DNA of 64,000 nucleotides, from contig OX421966.1 in assembly GCA_949128115.1 (NCBI GenBank), forward strand, positions 992,001-1,056,000, given 5' to 3'. How positions within the stretch are numbered: the stretch's first letter is position 1; each line of letters begins with the position of its first letter. Source of the DNA: Anaspis maculata (taxonomy: Eukaryota > Arthropoda > Insecta > Coleoptera > Scraptiidae). Below, piece after piece: positions 9,750-24,200 of the stretch. Position numbers and translations under genes: made by a program. Below the pieces are notes generated by a model that saw only the letters and a program-made list of their open reading frames with translations, ran no database searches and was not told the DNA's origin.

Positions 9750-12599
9750 GATCGGTCACCAATTTTGATGTTGGCAGATACTTGTTCCAAACGCAACATC
9801 TGACGAACGAACACAAATATAGAAAAAAAGACACAATTGTTATCCAAAAAGTTCAGGTTTGAACCCACGTGACTCCAGGCTCCAACCCACGTGACTTCAG
9901 GCTCCACCCCACGTGACTTTCAAAACGATCGGTTACCACTCTTGATGTTGGCAGCTACTTGTTCCAAATGCAACATCTGACAAACGAACACAAATATAGA
10001 AGAAAAGACGCAATTGTTATCCAAAAAAATCAGGTTTCAACCCACGTGACTTCAGGCTTGAACCCACGTGACTTCAGTCTTCAACCCACGTGACTTCAGG
10101 CTTCAACCCACGTGACTTTCAAAACGATCGGTTACCACTCTTGATGTTGGCAGCTACTTGTTCCAAACGCAACATCTGACGAACGAACACAAATATAGAA
10201 AAAAGACACAATTGTTGACCAAAAAGTTCAGGTTTGAACTCACGTGACTCCAGGCTCCAACCCACGTGACTTCAGGCTTCAACCCACGTGACTTTCAAAA
10301 CGATCGGTTACCACTTTTGATGTTGGCAGCTACTTGTTCCAAACGCAACATCTGATGAACGAACACAAATATAGAAGAAAAGACGCAATTGTTATCCAAA
10401 AAAATCAGGTTTCAACCCACGTGACTTCAGGCTTGAACCCACGTGACTCCAGGCTCCAACCCACGTGACTTCAGGCTTCAACCCACGCGACTTTCAGAAC
10501 GATCGGTTACCACTCTTGATGTTGGCAGCTACTTGTTCCAAACGCAACATCTGACAAACGAACACAAATATAGAAGAAAAGACGCAATTGTTATCCAAAA
10601 AAATCAGGTTTCAACCCACGTGACTTCAGGCTTGAACCCACGTGACTTCAGTCTTCAACCCACGTGACTTCAGGCTTCAACCCACGTGACTTTGAAAACG
10701 ATCGATCACCACATTTGAAGTTGGCAGCTTCTCTTTCCAAACGCAACATCTGACGAACGAACACAAATATAGAAAAAAAGACACAATTGTTATCCAAAAA
10801 GTTCAGGTTTAAACCCACGTGACTCCAGGCTCCAACCCACGTGACTTCAGGCTTCAACCCACGTGACTTTCAAAACGATCGGTTACCACTCTTGATGTTG
10901 GCAGCTTCTTGTTCCAAATGCAACATCTGACAAACGAACACAAATATAGAAGAAAAGACGCAATTGTTATCCAAAAAAATCAGGTTTCAACCCACGTGAC
11001 TTCAGGCTCAAACCCACGTGACTCCAGGCTCCAACCCACGTGCTCCAGGCTCCAACCCACGTGACTTCAGGCTTCAACCCACGTGACTTTCGAAACGATC
11101 GGTTACCACTCTCGATGTTGGCAGCTACTTGTTCCAAATGCAACATCTGACGAACGAACACAAATTTAGGAGAAAAGACGCAATTGTTATCCAAAAAAAT
11201 CAGGTTTCAACCCACATGACTTCAGGCTTGAACCCACGTGACTCCAGGCTCCAACCCACGTGACTTCAGGCTCCAACCCACGTGACTTTCAAAACGATCG
11301 GTTACCTCTCTTGATGTTGGCAGCTACTTGTTCCAAATGCAACATCTGACGAACGAACACAAATATAGAAAAAAACACACAATTGTTATCCAAAAAGTTC
11401 AGGTTTGAACCCACGTGACAACAGGCTCCAACCCACGTGACTCCGGGCTTCAACCCATGTGACTTTTGAATCGATCGGTCACCACTTTTGATGTTGGCAG
11501 ATACTTGTTCCAAACGCAACAACTGACGAACGAACACAAATATAGAAAAAAAGACACAATTGTTATCCAAAAAGTTCAGGTTTGTACCCTCGTGACACCA
11601 GGCCCCAACCCACGTGACTTTAGGCTCCAACCCACGTGACTTTCAAAACGATCGGTTACCACTCTTGATGTTGGCAGCTACTTGTTCCAAATGCAACATC
11701 TGACGAACGAACACAAATATAGAAAAAAAGACACAAATAATATCCAAAAAGTTCAGGTTTGAACCCACGTGACTCCAGGCTCCAACCCACGTGACTTCAG
11801 GCTTCAACCCACGTGACTTTCAAAACGATCGGTTACCACTCTTGATGTTGGCAGCTACTTGTTCCAAACGCAACATCTGACGAACGAACACATATATAGA
11901 AAAAAAGACACAATTGTTATCCAAAAAGTTCAGGTTTCAACCCACGTGACTTCAGGCTTGAACCCACGTGACTCCAGTCTTCAACCCACGTGACTTCAGG
12001 CTTCAACTCACGTGACTTTGAAAACGATCGGTCACCACATTTGAAGTTGGCAGCTTCTCTTTCCAAACGCAACATCTGACGAACGAACACAAATATAGAA
12101 AAAAGACACAATTGTTATCCAAAAAGTTCAGGTTTGAACCCACGTGACTCCAGGCTCCAACCCACGTGACTCCAGGCTTCAACCCACGTGACTTTCAAAA
12201 CGATCGGTTATCACTTTTGATGTTGGCAGCTACTTGTTCCAAACGCAACATCTGATGAACGAACACAAATATAGAAGAAAAGACGCAATTGTTATCCAAA
12301 AAAATCAGGTTTCAACCCACGTGACTTCAGGCTTGAACCCACGTGACTCCAGGCTCCAACCCACGTGACTTCAGGCTTCAACCCACGCGACTTTCAGAAC
12401 GATCGGTTACCACTCTTGATGGTGGCAGCTACTTGTTCCAAACGCAACATCTGACAAACGAACACAAATATAGAAGAAAAGACGCAATTGTTATCCAAAA
12501 CAATCAGGTTTCAACCCACGTGACTTCAGGCTTGAACCCACGTGACTTCAGTCTTCAACCCACGTGACTTCAGGCTTCAACCCACGTGACTTTGAAAAC
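9750..12599. repeat. Mixed monomers with start of a 1.9-kb-spaced duplication
   Basis: Alpha, beta and hybrid monomers occur without a stable period. The block from 10,302 to about 11,340 recurs from 12,202 to about 13,240 at an offset of 1,900-1,901 bp. Shared rare variants include GATGAACGAAC and CCACGCGACTTTCAGAACG (CACGTG changed to CACGCG, before 10,501 and 12,401). A one-base loss at CACGTGCTCC near 11,040 is absent from the second copy. ACACATATATAG near 11,890 marks a segment shared with 20.5 kb. Confidence 0.8.
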
Positions 12600-13948
12600 G
12601 ATCGATCACCACATTTGAAGTTGGCAGCTTCTCTTTCCAAACGCAACATCTGACGAACGAACACAAATATAGAAAAAAAGACACAATTGTTATCCAAAAA
12701 GTTCAGGTTCAAACCCACGTGACTCCAGGCTCCAACCCACGTGACTTCAGGCTTCAACCCACGTGACTTTCAAAACGATCGGTTACCACTCTTGATGTTG
12801 GCAGCTTCTTGTTCCAAATGCAACATCTGACAAAAAAACACAAATATAGAAGAAAAGACGCAATTGTTATCCAAAAAAATCAGGTTTCAACCCACGTGAC
12901 TTCAGGCTCAAACCCACGTGACTCCAGGCTCCAACCCACGTGACTCCAGGCTCCAACCCACGTGACTTCAGGCTTCAACCCACGTGACTTTCGAAACGAT
13001 CGGTTACCACTCTCGATGTTGGCAGCTACTTGTTCCAAATGCAACATCTGACAAACGAACACAAATTGAGGAGAAAAGACGCAATTGTTATCCAAAAAAA
13101 TCAGGTTTCAACCCACATGACTTCAGGCTTGAACCCACGTGACTCCAGGCTCCAACCCACGTGACTTCAGGCTCCAACCCACGTGACTTTCAAAACGATC
13201 GGTTACCTCTCTTGATGTTGGCAGCTACTTGTTCCAAATGCAACATCTGACGAACGAACACAAATCAAGAAAAAAACACACAATTGTTATCCAAAAAGTT
13301 CAGGTTTGAACCCACGTGCCCCCAGGCTCCAACCCACGTGACTTCAGGCTTCAACCCACGTGACTTTCAAAACGATCGGTTACCACTCTTGATGATGGCA
13401 GCTACTTGTTCCAAATGCAACATCTGACAAACGAACACAAATATAGAAGAAAAGACGCAATTGTTATCCAAATGAATCAGGTTTCAACCCACGTGACTCC
13501 AGGCTTGAACCCACGTGACTCCAGTCTTCAACCCACGTGACTTCAGGCTTCAACCCACGTGACTTTGAAAACGATCGGTCACCACATTTGAAGTTGGCAG
13601 CTTCTCTTTCCAAACGCAACATCTGACGAACGAACACAAATATAGAAAAAAAGACACAATTGTTATCCAAAAAGTTCAGGTTTGAACCCACGTGACTCCA
13701 GGCTCCAACCCACGTGACTTCAGGCTTCAACTCACGTGACTTTCAAAACGATCGGTTACCACTCTTGATGTTGGCAGCTACTTGTTCCAAATGCAACATC
13801 TGACAAACGAACACAAATTTAGGAGAAAAGACGCAATTGTTATCCAAAAAAATCAGGTTTCAACCCACATGACTTCAGGCTTGAACCCACGTGACTTCAG
13901 TCTTCAACCCACGTGACATCAGGCTTCAACCCACGTGACTTTGAAAAC
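12600..13948. repeat. 1,349-bp duplication unit, copy 1
   Basis: Opens with GATCGATCACC at 12,600. It contains CTGACAAAAAAACAC near 12,830, AAATTGAGGAG near 13,065, a monomer starting GATCGGTTACCTCTC at 13,197 and CCAAATGAATCAGG near 13,470. All except the 13,197 monomer recur in the next copy, first at +1,349 and then at +1,172. Confidence 0.8.
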
Positions 13949-15120
13949 GATCGGTCACCACATTTGAAGTTGGCAGCTTCTCTTTCCAAACGCAACATTT
14001 GACGAACGAACACAAATATAGAAAAAAAGACACAATTGTTATCCAAAAAGTTCAGGTTCAAACCCACGTGACTCCAGGCTCCAACCCACGTGACTTCAGG
14101 CTTCAACCCACGTGACTTTCAAAACGATCGGTTACCACTCTTGATGTTGGCAGCTTCTTGTTCCAAATGCAACATCTGACAAAAAAACACAAATATAGAA
14201 GAAAAGACGCAATTGTTATCCAAAAAAATCAGGTTTCAACCCACGTGACTTCAGGCTCAAACCCACGTGACTCCAGGCTCCAACCCACGTGACTCCAGGC
14301 TCCAACCCACGTGACTTCAGGCTTCAACCCACGTGACTTTCGAAACGATCGGTTACCACTCTCGATGTTGGCAGCTACTTGTTCCAAATGCAACATCTGA
14401 CAAACGAACACAAATTGAGGAGAAAAGACGCAATTGTTATCCAAAAAAATCAGGTTTCAACCCACATGACTTCAGGCTTGAACCCACGTGACTCCAGGCT
14501 CCAACCCACGTGACTTCAGGCTCCAACCCACGTGACTTTCAAAACGATCGGTTACCACTCTTGATGTTGGCAGCTACTTGTTCCAAATGCAACATCTGAC
14601 AAACGAACACAAATATAGAAGAAAAGACGCAATTGTTATCCAAATGAATCAGGTTTCAACCCACGTGACTCCAGGCTTGAACCCACGTGACTCCAGTCTT
14701 CAACCCACGTGACTTCAGGCTTCAACCCACGTGACTTTGAAAACGATCGGTCACCACATTTGAAGTTGGCAGCTTCTCTTTCCAAACGCAACATCTGACG
14801 AACGAACACAAATATAGAAAAAAAGACACAATTGTTATCCAAAAAGTTCAGGTTTGAACCCACGTGACTCCAGGCTCCAACCCACGTGACTTCAGGCTTC
14901 AACTCACGTGACTTTCAAAACGATCGGTTACCACTCTTGATGTTGGCAGCTACTTGTTCCAAATGCAACATCTGACAAACGAACACAAATTTAGGAGAAA
15001 AGACGCAATTGTTATCCAAAAAAATCAGGTTTCAACCCACGTGACTTCAGGCTTGAACCCACGTGACTTCAGTCTTCAACCCACGTGACATCAGGCTTCA
15101 ACCCACGTGACTTTGAAAAC
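13949..15120. repeat. 1,349-bp duplication unit, copy 2, one monomer shorter (1,172 bp)
   Basis: It matches copy 1 at an offset of 1,349 until about 14,546, then at 1,172. The difference of 177 bp is exactly one monomer, the GATCGGTTACCTCTC type at 13,197-13,373 of copy 1. The end at 15,120 coincides with the same monomer boundary as the start, as expected for an in-register duplication followed by loss of one monomer. Confidence 0.8.
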
Positions 15121-18100
15121 GATCGGTCACCACATTTGAAGTTGGCAGCTTCTCTTTCCAAACGCAACATTTGACGAACGAACACAAATATAGAAAAAAA
15201 GACACAATTGTTATCCAAAAAGTTCAGGTTTGAACCCACGTGACTCCAGGCTCCAACCCACGTGACTTCAGGCTTCAACCCACGTGACTTTCAAAACGAT
15301 CGGTTACCACTCTTGATGTTGGCAGCTACTTGTTCCAAACGCAACATCTGACGAACGAACACAAATATAGAAAAAAAGACACAATTGTTATCCAAAAAGT
15401 TCAGGTTTGAACCCACGTGACTCCAGGCTCCAACCCACGTGACTTCAGGCTTCAACCCACGTGACTTTCGAAACGATCGGTTACCACTCTTGATGTTGGC
15501 ATTTACTTGTTCCAAATGCAACATCTGACGAACGAACACAAATATAGAAAAAAAGACACAATTGTTATCCAAAAAGTTCAGGTTTGAACCCACGTGACTC
15601 CAGTCTTCAACCCACGTGACTTCAGGCTTCAACCCACGTGACTTTGAAAACGATCGGTCACCACATTTGAAGTTGGCAGCTTCTCTTTCCAAACGCAACA
15701 TCTGACGAACGAACACAAATATAGAAAAAAAGACACAATTGTTATCCAAAAAGTTCAGGTTTGAACCCACGTGACTCCAGGCTCCAACCCACGTGACTCC
15801 GGGCTTCAACCCATGTGACTTTCAAATCGATCGGTTACCACTCTTGATGTTGGCAGCTACTTGTTCCAAATGCAACATCTGACGAACGAACACAAATATA
15901 GAAAAAAAGACACAATTGTTATCCAAAAAGTTCAGGTTTGAACCCACGTGACTTCAGGGTCCAACCCACGTGACTTCAGGCTTCAACCCACGTGACTTTC
16001 AAAACAATCGGTTACCACTCTTGATGTTGGCAGCTACTTGTTCCAAATGCAACATCTGACAAACGAACAAAAATATAGAAGAAAAGACGCAATTGTGATC
16101 CAAAAAAATCAGGTTTCAACCCACGTGACTTCAGGCTTAAACCCACGTGACTCCAGGCTCCAACCCACGTGACTTCAGGCTTCAACCCACGTGACTTTCG
16201 AAACGATCGGTTACCACTCTTGATGTTGGCAGCTACTTGTTCCAAATGCAACATCTGACAAACGAACACAAATATAGATGAAAAGACGCAATTGTTATCC
16301 AAAAAAATCAGGTTTCAACCCACGTGACTCCAGGCTTGAACCCACGTGACTTCAGTCTTCAACCCACGTGACTTTAGGTTTCAACCCACGTGACTTTGAA
16401 AACGATCGGTCACCACATTTGAAGTTGGCAGCTTCTCTTTCCAAACGCAACATCTGTCGAACGAACACAAATATATAGAAAAAAAGACACAATTGTTATC
16501 CAAAAAGTTCAGGTTTGAACCCACGTGACTCCAGGCTCCAACCCACGTGACTTCAGGCTTCAACCCACGTGACTTTCAAAACGATCGGTTACCACTCTTG
16601 ATGTTGGCAGCTACTTGTTCCAAATGCAACATCTGACAAACGAACACAAATATAGAAGAAAAGACGCAATTGTTATCCAAATAAATCAGGTTTCAACCCA
16701 CGTGACTTCAGGCTTGAACCCACGTGACTCCAGTCTTCAACCCACGTGACTTCAGGCTTCAACCCACGTGACTTTGAAAACGATCGGTCACCACATTTGA
16801 AGTTGGCAGCTTCTCTTTCCAAACGCAACATCTGTCGAACGAACACAAATATATAGAAAAAAAGACACAATTGTTATCCAAAAAGTTCAGGTTTGAACCC
16901 ACGTGACTCCAGGCTCCAACCCACGTGACTTCAGGCTTCAACTCACGTGACTTTCAAAACGATCGGTTACCACTCTTGATGTTGGCAGCTACTTGTTCCA
17001 AATGCAACATCTGACAAACGAACACAAATTTAGGAGAAAAGACGCAATTGTTATCCAAAAAAATCAGGTTTCAACCCACGTGACTTCAGGCTTGAACCCA
17101 CGTGACTTCAGTCTTCAACCCACGTGACATCAGGCTTCAACCCACGTGACTTTGAAAACGATCGGTCACCACATTTGAAGTTGGCAGCTTCTCTTTCCAA
17201 ACGCAACATCTGACGAACGAACACAAATATAGAAAAAAAGACACAATTGTTATCCAAAAAGTTCAGGTTTGAACCCACGTGACTCCAGGCTCCAACCCAC
17301 GTGACTTCAGGCTTCAACCCACGTGACTTTCAAAACGATCGGTTACCACTCTTGATGTTGGCAGCTACTTGTTCCAAACGCAACATCTGACGAACGAACA
17401 CAAATATAGAAAAAAAAAACAATTGTTATCCAAAAAGTTCAGGTTTGAACCCACGTGACTCCAGGCTCCAACCCACGTGACTTTAGGCTTCAACCCACGT
17501 GACTTTCGAAACGATCGGTTACCACTCTTGATGTTGGCAGCTACTTGTTCCAAATGCAACATCTGACGAACGAACACAAATATAGAAAAAAAGACACAAT
17601 TGTTATCCAAAAAGTTCAGGTTTGAACCCACGTGCCTCCAGGCTCCAACCCACGTGACTTCAGGCTTCAACCCACGTGATTTTCGGAACGATCGGTTACC
17701 ACTCTTGATGTTGGCAGCTACTTGTTCCTAATGCAACATCTGACAAACGAACACAAATATAGAAGAAAAGACGCAATTGTTATCAAAAAAAATCAGGTTT
17801 GAACCCACCTGACTCCAGGCTCCAACCCACGTGACTTCAGGCTTCAACTCACGTGACTTTTAAAACGATCGGTTACCACTTTTGATGTTGGCAGCTACTC
17901 TATCCAAATGCAACATCTGACGAACGAACACAAATATAGAAGAAAAGACGCAATTGTTATAAAAAAAATCAGGCTTAAACCCACGTGACTTCAGTCTTGA
18001 ACCCACGTGACTTCAGTCTTCAACCCACGTGACTTCAGGCATCAACCCACGTGACTTTTGAAACGATCGGTCACCACTTTTGAAGTTGGCAGCTACTCTT

Positions 18101-21100
18101 TCCAAACGCAACATCTGACGAACGAACACAAATATAGAAAAAAAGACACAATTGTTATCCAAAAAGTTCAGGTTTGGACCCACGTGACTCCAGGCTCTAA
18201 CCCACGTGACTTCAGGCTTCAACCCACGTGACTTTCAAAACGATCGGTTACCACTCTTGATGTTGGCAGCTACTTGTTCCAAATGCAACATCTGACAAAC
18301 GAACACAAATATAGAAGAAAAGACGCAATTGTTATCCAAAAAAATCAGGTTTCAACCCACGTGACTTCAGGCTTGAACCCACGTGACTCCAGTCTTCAAC
18401 CCACGTGACTTCAGGCTTCAACCCACGTGACTTTGAAAACGATCGGTCACCACATTTGAAGTTGGCAGCTTCTCTTTCCAAACGCAACATCTGTCGAACG
18501 AACACAAATATATAGAAAAAAAGACACAATTGTTATCCAAAAAGTTCAGGTTTGAACCCACGTGACTCCAGGCTCCAACCCACGTGACTTCAGGCGTCAA
18601 CCCACGTGACTTTCAAAACGATCGGTTACCACTTTTGATGTTGGCAGCTACTTGTTCCAAACGCAACATCTGACGAACGAACACAAATATAGAAAAAAAG
18701 TCACAATTGTTATCCAAAAAGTTCAGGTTTGAACCCACGTGACTCCAGGCTCCAACCCTCGTGACTTCAGGCTTCGACCCACGTGACTTCTAAAACGACC
18801 GGTTACCACTTTTGATGTTGGCAGCTACTTGTTCCAAATGCAACATCTGACGAACGAACACAAATATAAAAGAAAAGACGCAATTGTTATCCAAAAAAAT
18901 CAGGTTTTAACCCACGTGACTTCAGGTTTGAACCCACGTGACTTCAGTCTTCAACCCACGTGACTTCAGGCTCCAACCCACGTGACTTTCGAAACGATCG
19001 GTTACCACTCTTGATGTTGGCAGCTACTTGTTCCAAATGCAACATCTGACGAACGAACAAAAATATAGAAGAAAAGACGCAATTGTTATCCAAAAAAATC
19101 AGGTTTCAACCCACGTGACTTCAGGCTCAAACCCACGTGACTCCAGGCTCCAACCCACGTGACTTCAGGCTTCAACCCACGTGACTTTCGAAACGATCGG
19201 TTACCACTCTTGATGTTGGCAGCTACTTGTTCCAAATGCAACATCTGACAAACGAACACAAATATAGAAGAAAAGACGCAATTGTTATCCAAATAAATCA
19301 GGTTTCAACCCACGTGACTTCAGGCTTGAACCCACGTGACTCCAGTCGTCAACCCACGTGACTTTAGGCTTCAACCCACGTGACTTTGAAAACGATCGGT
19401 CACCACATTTGAAGTTGGCAGCTTCTTTTTCCAAACGCAACATCTGACGAACGAACACAAATATAGAAAAAAAGACACAATTGTTATCCAAAAAAATCAG
19501 GTTTCAACCCACATGACTTCAGGCTTGAACCCACGTGACTCCAGGCTCCAACCCACGTGACTTCAGGCTCCAACCCACGTGACTTTCAAAACCATCGGTT
19601 ACCTCTCTTGAAGTTGGCAGCTACTTGTTCCAAATGCAACATCTGACGAACGAACACAAATATAGAAAAAAACACACAATTGTTATCCAAAAAGTTCAGG
19701 TTTGAACCCACGTGCCCCCAGGCTCCAACCCACGTGACTTCAGGCTTCAACCCACGTGACTTTCAAAACGATCGGTTACCACTCTTGATGTTGGAAGCTA
19801 CTTGTTCCAAATGCAACATCTGACAAACGAACAAAAATATAGAAGAAAAGACGCAATTGTTATCCAAAAAAATCAGGTTTCAACCCACGTGACTTCAGGC
19901 TTAAACCCACGTGACTCCAGGCTCCAACCCACGTGACTTCAGGCTTCAACCCACGTGACTTTCAAAACGATCGGTTACCACTCTTGATGTTGGCAGCTAC
20001 TTGTTCCAAATGCAGCATCTGACAAACTAACACAAATTTAGGAGAAAAGACGCAATTGTTATCCAAAAAAATCAGGTTTCAACCCACGTGACTTCAGGCT
20101 TGAACCCACGTGACTTCAGTCTTCAACCCACGTGACATCAGGCTTCAACCCACGTGACTTTGAAAACGATCGGTCACCACATTTCAAGTTGGCAGCTTCT
20201 CTTTCCAAACGCAACATCTGACGAACGAACACAAATATAGAAAAAAAGACACAATTGTTATCCAAAAAGTTCAGGTTTGAACCCACGTGACAACAGGCTC
20301 CAACCCACGTGACTCCGGGCTTCAACCCATGTGACTTTTGAATCGATCGGTCACCACTTTTGATGTTGGCAGATACTTGTTCCAAACGCAACAACTGACG
20401 AACGAACACAAATATAGAAAAAAAGACACAATTGTTATCCAAAAAGTTCAGGTTTGTACCCACGTGACACCAGGCCCCAACCCACGTGACTTCAGGCTCC
20501 AACCCACGTGACTTTCAAAACGATCGGTTACCACTCTTGATGTTGGCAGCTACTTGTTCCAAACGCAACATCTGACGAACGAACACATATATAGAAAAAA
20601 AGACACAATTGTTATCCAAAAAGTTCAGGTTTCAACCCACGTGACTTCAGGCTTGAACCCACGTGACTCCAGTCTTCAACCCACGTGACTTCAGGCTTCA
20701 ACTCACGTGACTTTGAAAACGATCGGTCACCACATTTGAAGTTGGCAGCTTCTCTTTCCAAACGCAACATCTGACGAACGAACACAAATATAGAAAAAAG
20801 ACACAATTGTTATCCAAAAAGTTCAGGTTTGAACCCACGTGACTCCAGGCTCGAACCCACGTGACTCCAGGCTTCAACCCACGTGACTTTCAAAACGATC
20901 GGTTACCACTTTTGATGTTGGCAGCTACTTGTTCCAAACGCAACATCTGATGAACGAACACAAATATAGAAGAAAAGACGCAATTGTTATCCAAAAAAAT
21001 CAGGTTTCAACCCACGTGACTTCAGGCTTGAACCCACGTGACTCCAGGCTCCAACCCACGTGACTTCAGGCTTCAACCCACGCGACTTTCAAAACGATCG

Positions 21101-21272
21101 GTTACCACATTTGAAGTTGGCAGCTTCTCTTTCCAAACGCAACATCTGACGAACGAACACAAATATAGAAAAAAAGACACAATTGTTATCCAAAAAGTTC
21201 AGGTTTAAACCCACGTGACTCCAGGCTCCAACCCACGTGACTTCAGGCTTCAACCCACGTGACTTTCAAAAC
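15121..21272. repeat. Mixed alpha/beta region sharing blocks with distant parts
   Basis: The block from 15,121 to about 16,390 matches 22,886 to about 24,155 at an offset of 7,765 bp, including GGCATTTACTTG-type and CAGGGTCCAAC variants, although the two are not identical. The betas near 16,455, 16,830 and 18,490 share CTGTCGAACG and a two-base expansion ACAAATATATAG. The monomer near 18,800 has ACGACCGG and AAATATAAAAG. The segment 20,522-21,095 matches 11,827-12,400 at an offset of about 8,695, sharing ACACATATATAG and GATGAACGAAC. Confidence 0.78.
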
Positions 21273-24200
21273 GATCGGTTACCACTCTTGATGTTGGCAG
21301 CTTCTTGTTCCAAATGCAACATCTGACAAACGAACACAAATATAGAAGAAAAGACGCAATTGTTATCCAAAAAAATCAGGTTTTATCCCACGTGACTTCA
21401 GGCTCAAACCCACGTGACTCCAGGCTCCAACCCACGTGACTCCAGGCTCCAACCCACGTGACTTCAGGCTTCAACCCACGTGACTTTCGAAACGATCGGT
21501 TACCACTCTCGATGTTGGCAGCTACTTGTTCCAAATGCAACATCTGACGAACGAACACAATAATAGAAAAAAGACACAATTGTTATCCAAAAAGTTCAGG
21601 TTTGAACCCACGTGACTCCAGGGTCCAACCCACGTGACTTCAGGCTTCAACTCACGTGACTTTCAAAACGATCGGTTACCACTCTTGATGTTGGCAGCTA
21701 CTTGTTCCAAATGCAACATCTGACAAACGAACACAAATTTAGGAGAAAAGACGCAATTGTTATCCAAAAAAATCAGGTTTCAACCCACATGACTTCAGGC
21801 TTGAACCCACGTGACTCCAGGCTCCAACCCACGTGACTTCAGGCTCCAACCCACGTGACTTTCAAAACGATCGGTTACCTCTCTTGATGTTGGCAGCTAC
21901 TTGTTCCAAATGCAACATCTGACGAACGAACACAAATATAGAAAAAAACACACAATTGTTATCCAAAAAGTTCAGGTTTGAACCCACGTGCCCCCAGGCT
22001 CCAACCCACGTGACTTCAGGCTTCAACCCACGTGACTTTCAAAACGATCGGTTACCACTCTTGATGTTGGCAGCTACTTGTTCCAAATGCAACATCTGAC
22101 AAACGAACACAAATTTAGGAGAAAAGACGCAATTGTTATCCAAAAAAATCAGGTTTCAACCCACGTGACTCCAGGCTTGAACCCACGTGACTCCAGTCTT
22201 CAACCCACGTGACATCAGGCTTCAACCCACGTGACTTTGGAAACGATCGGTCACCACATTTGAAGTTGGCAGCTTCTCTTTCCAAACGCAACATCTGACG
22301 AACGAACACAAATATAGAAAAAAAGACACAATTGTTATCCAAAAAGTTCAGGTTTGAACCCACGTGACTCCAGGCTTGAACCCACGTGACTTCAGTCTTC
22401 AACCCACGTGACATCAGGCTTCAACCCACGTGACTTTGGAAACGATCGGTTACCACTCTTGATGTTGGCAGCTACTTGTTCCAAATGCAACATCTGACAA
22501 ACGAACACAAATTTAGGAGAAAAGACGCAATTGTTATCCAAAAAAATCAGGTTTCAACCCACGTGACTTCAGGCTTGAACCCACGTGACTTCAGTCTTCA
22601 ACCCACGTGACATCAGGCTTGAACCCACGTGACTTCAGTCTTCAACCCACGTGACTTCAGGCTTCAACTCACGTGACTTTCAAAACGATCGGTTACCACT
22701 CTTGATGTTGGCAGCTACTTGTTCCAAATGCAACATCTGACAAACGAACACAAATTTAGGAGAAAAGACGCAATTGTTATCCAAAAAAATCAGGTTTCAA
22801 CCCACGTGACTTCAGGCTTGAACCCACGTGACTTCAGTCTTCAACCCACGTGACATCAGGCTTCAACCCACGTGACTTTGGAAACGATCGGTCACCACAT
22901 TTGAAGTTGGCAGCTTCTCTTTCCAAACGCAACATCTGACGAACGAACACAAATATAGAAAAAAAGACACAATTGTTATCCAAAAAGTTCAGGTTTGAAC
23001 CCACGTGACTCCAGGCTTCAACCCACGTGACTTCAGGCTTCAACCCACGTGACTTTCAAAACGATCGGTTACCACTCTTGATGTTGGCAGCTACTTGTTC
23101 CAAACGCAACATCTGACGAACGAACACAAATATAGAAAAAAAGACACAATTGTTATCCAAAAAGTTCAGGTTTGAACCCACGTGACTCCAGGCTCCAACC
23201 CACGTGACTTCAGGCTTCAACCCACGTGACTTTCGAAACGATCGGTTACCACTCTTGATGTTGGCAGCTACTTGTTCCAAATGCAACATCTGACGAACGA
23301 ACACAAATATAGAAAAAAAGACACAATTGTTATCCAAAAAGTTCAGGTTTGAACCCACGTGACTCCAGTCTTCAACCCACGTGACTTCAGGCTTCAACCC
23401 ACGTGACTTTGAAAACGATCGGTCACCACATTTGAAGTTGGCAGCTTCTCTTTCCAAACGCAACATCTGACGAACGAACACTAATATAGAAAAAAAGACA
23501 CAATTGTTATCCAAAGAGTTCAGGTTTGAACCCACGTGACTCCAGGCTCCAACCCACGTGACTCCGGGCTTCAACCCATGTGACTTTCAAATCGATCGGT
23601 TACCACTCTTGATGTTGGCAGCTACTTGTTCCAAATGCAACATCTGACGAACGAACACAAATATAGAAAAAAAGACACAATTGTTATCCAAAAAGTTCAG
23701 GTTTGAACCCACGTGACTTCAGGGTCCAACCCACGTGACTTCAGGCTTCAACCCACGTGACTTTCAAAACGATCGGTTACCACTCTTGATGTTGGCAGCT
23801 ACTTAATCCAAATGCAACATCTGACAAACGAACACAAATATAGATGAAAAGATGCAATTGTGATCCAAAAAAATCAGGTTTCAACCCACGTGACTTCAGG
23901 CTTAAACCCACGTGACTCCAGGCTCCAACCCACGTGACTTCAGGCTTCAACCCACGTGACTTTCGAAACGATCGGTTACCACTCTTGATGTTGGCAGCTA
24001 CTTGTTCCAAATGCAACATCTGACAAACGAACACAAATATAGATGAAAAGACGCAATTGTTATCCAAAAAAATCAGGTTTCAACCCACGTGACTCCAGGC
24101 TTGAACCCACGTGACTTCAGTCTTCAACCCACGTGACTTTAGGTTTCAACCCACGTGACTTTGAAAACGATCGGTCACCACATTTGGAGTTGGCAGCTTC

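Noticed and set aside
10443..10667. Plus-strand open frame of 74 codons (and its copy at 12,343-12,567)
   Set aside because: It exists only because of local variants of the repeat, including the CCACGCGAC change, in the duplicated 1.9-kb-spaced block. No independent coding evidence.
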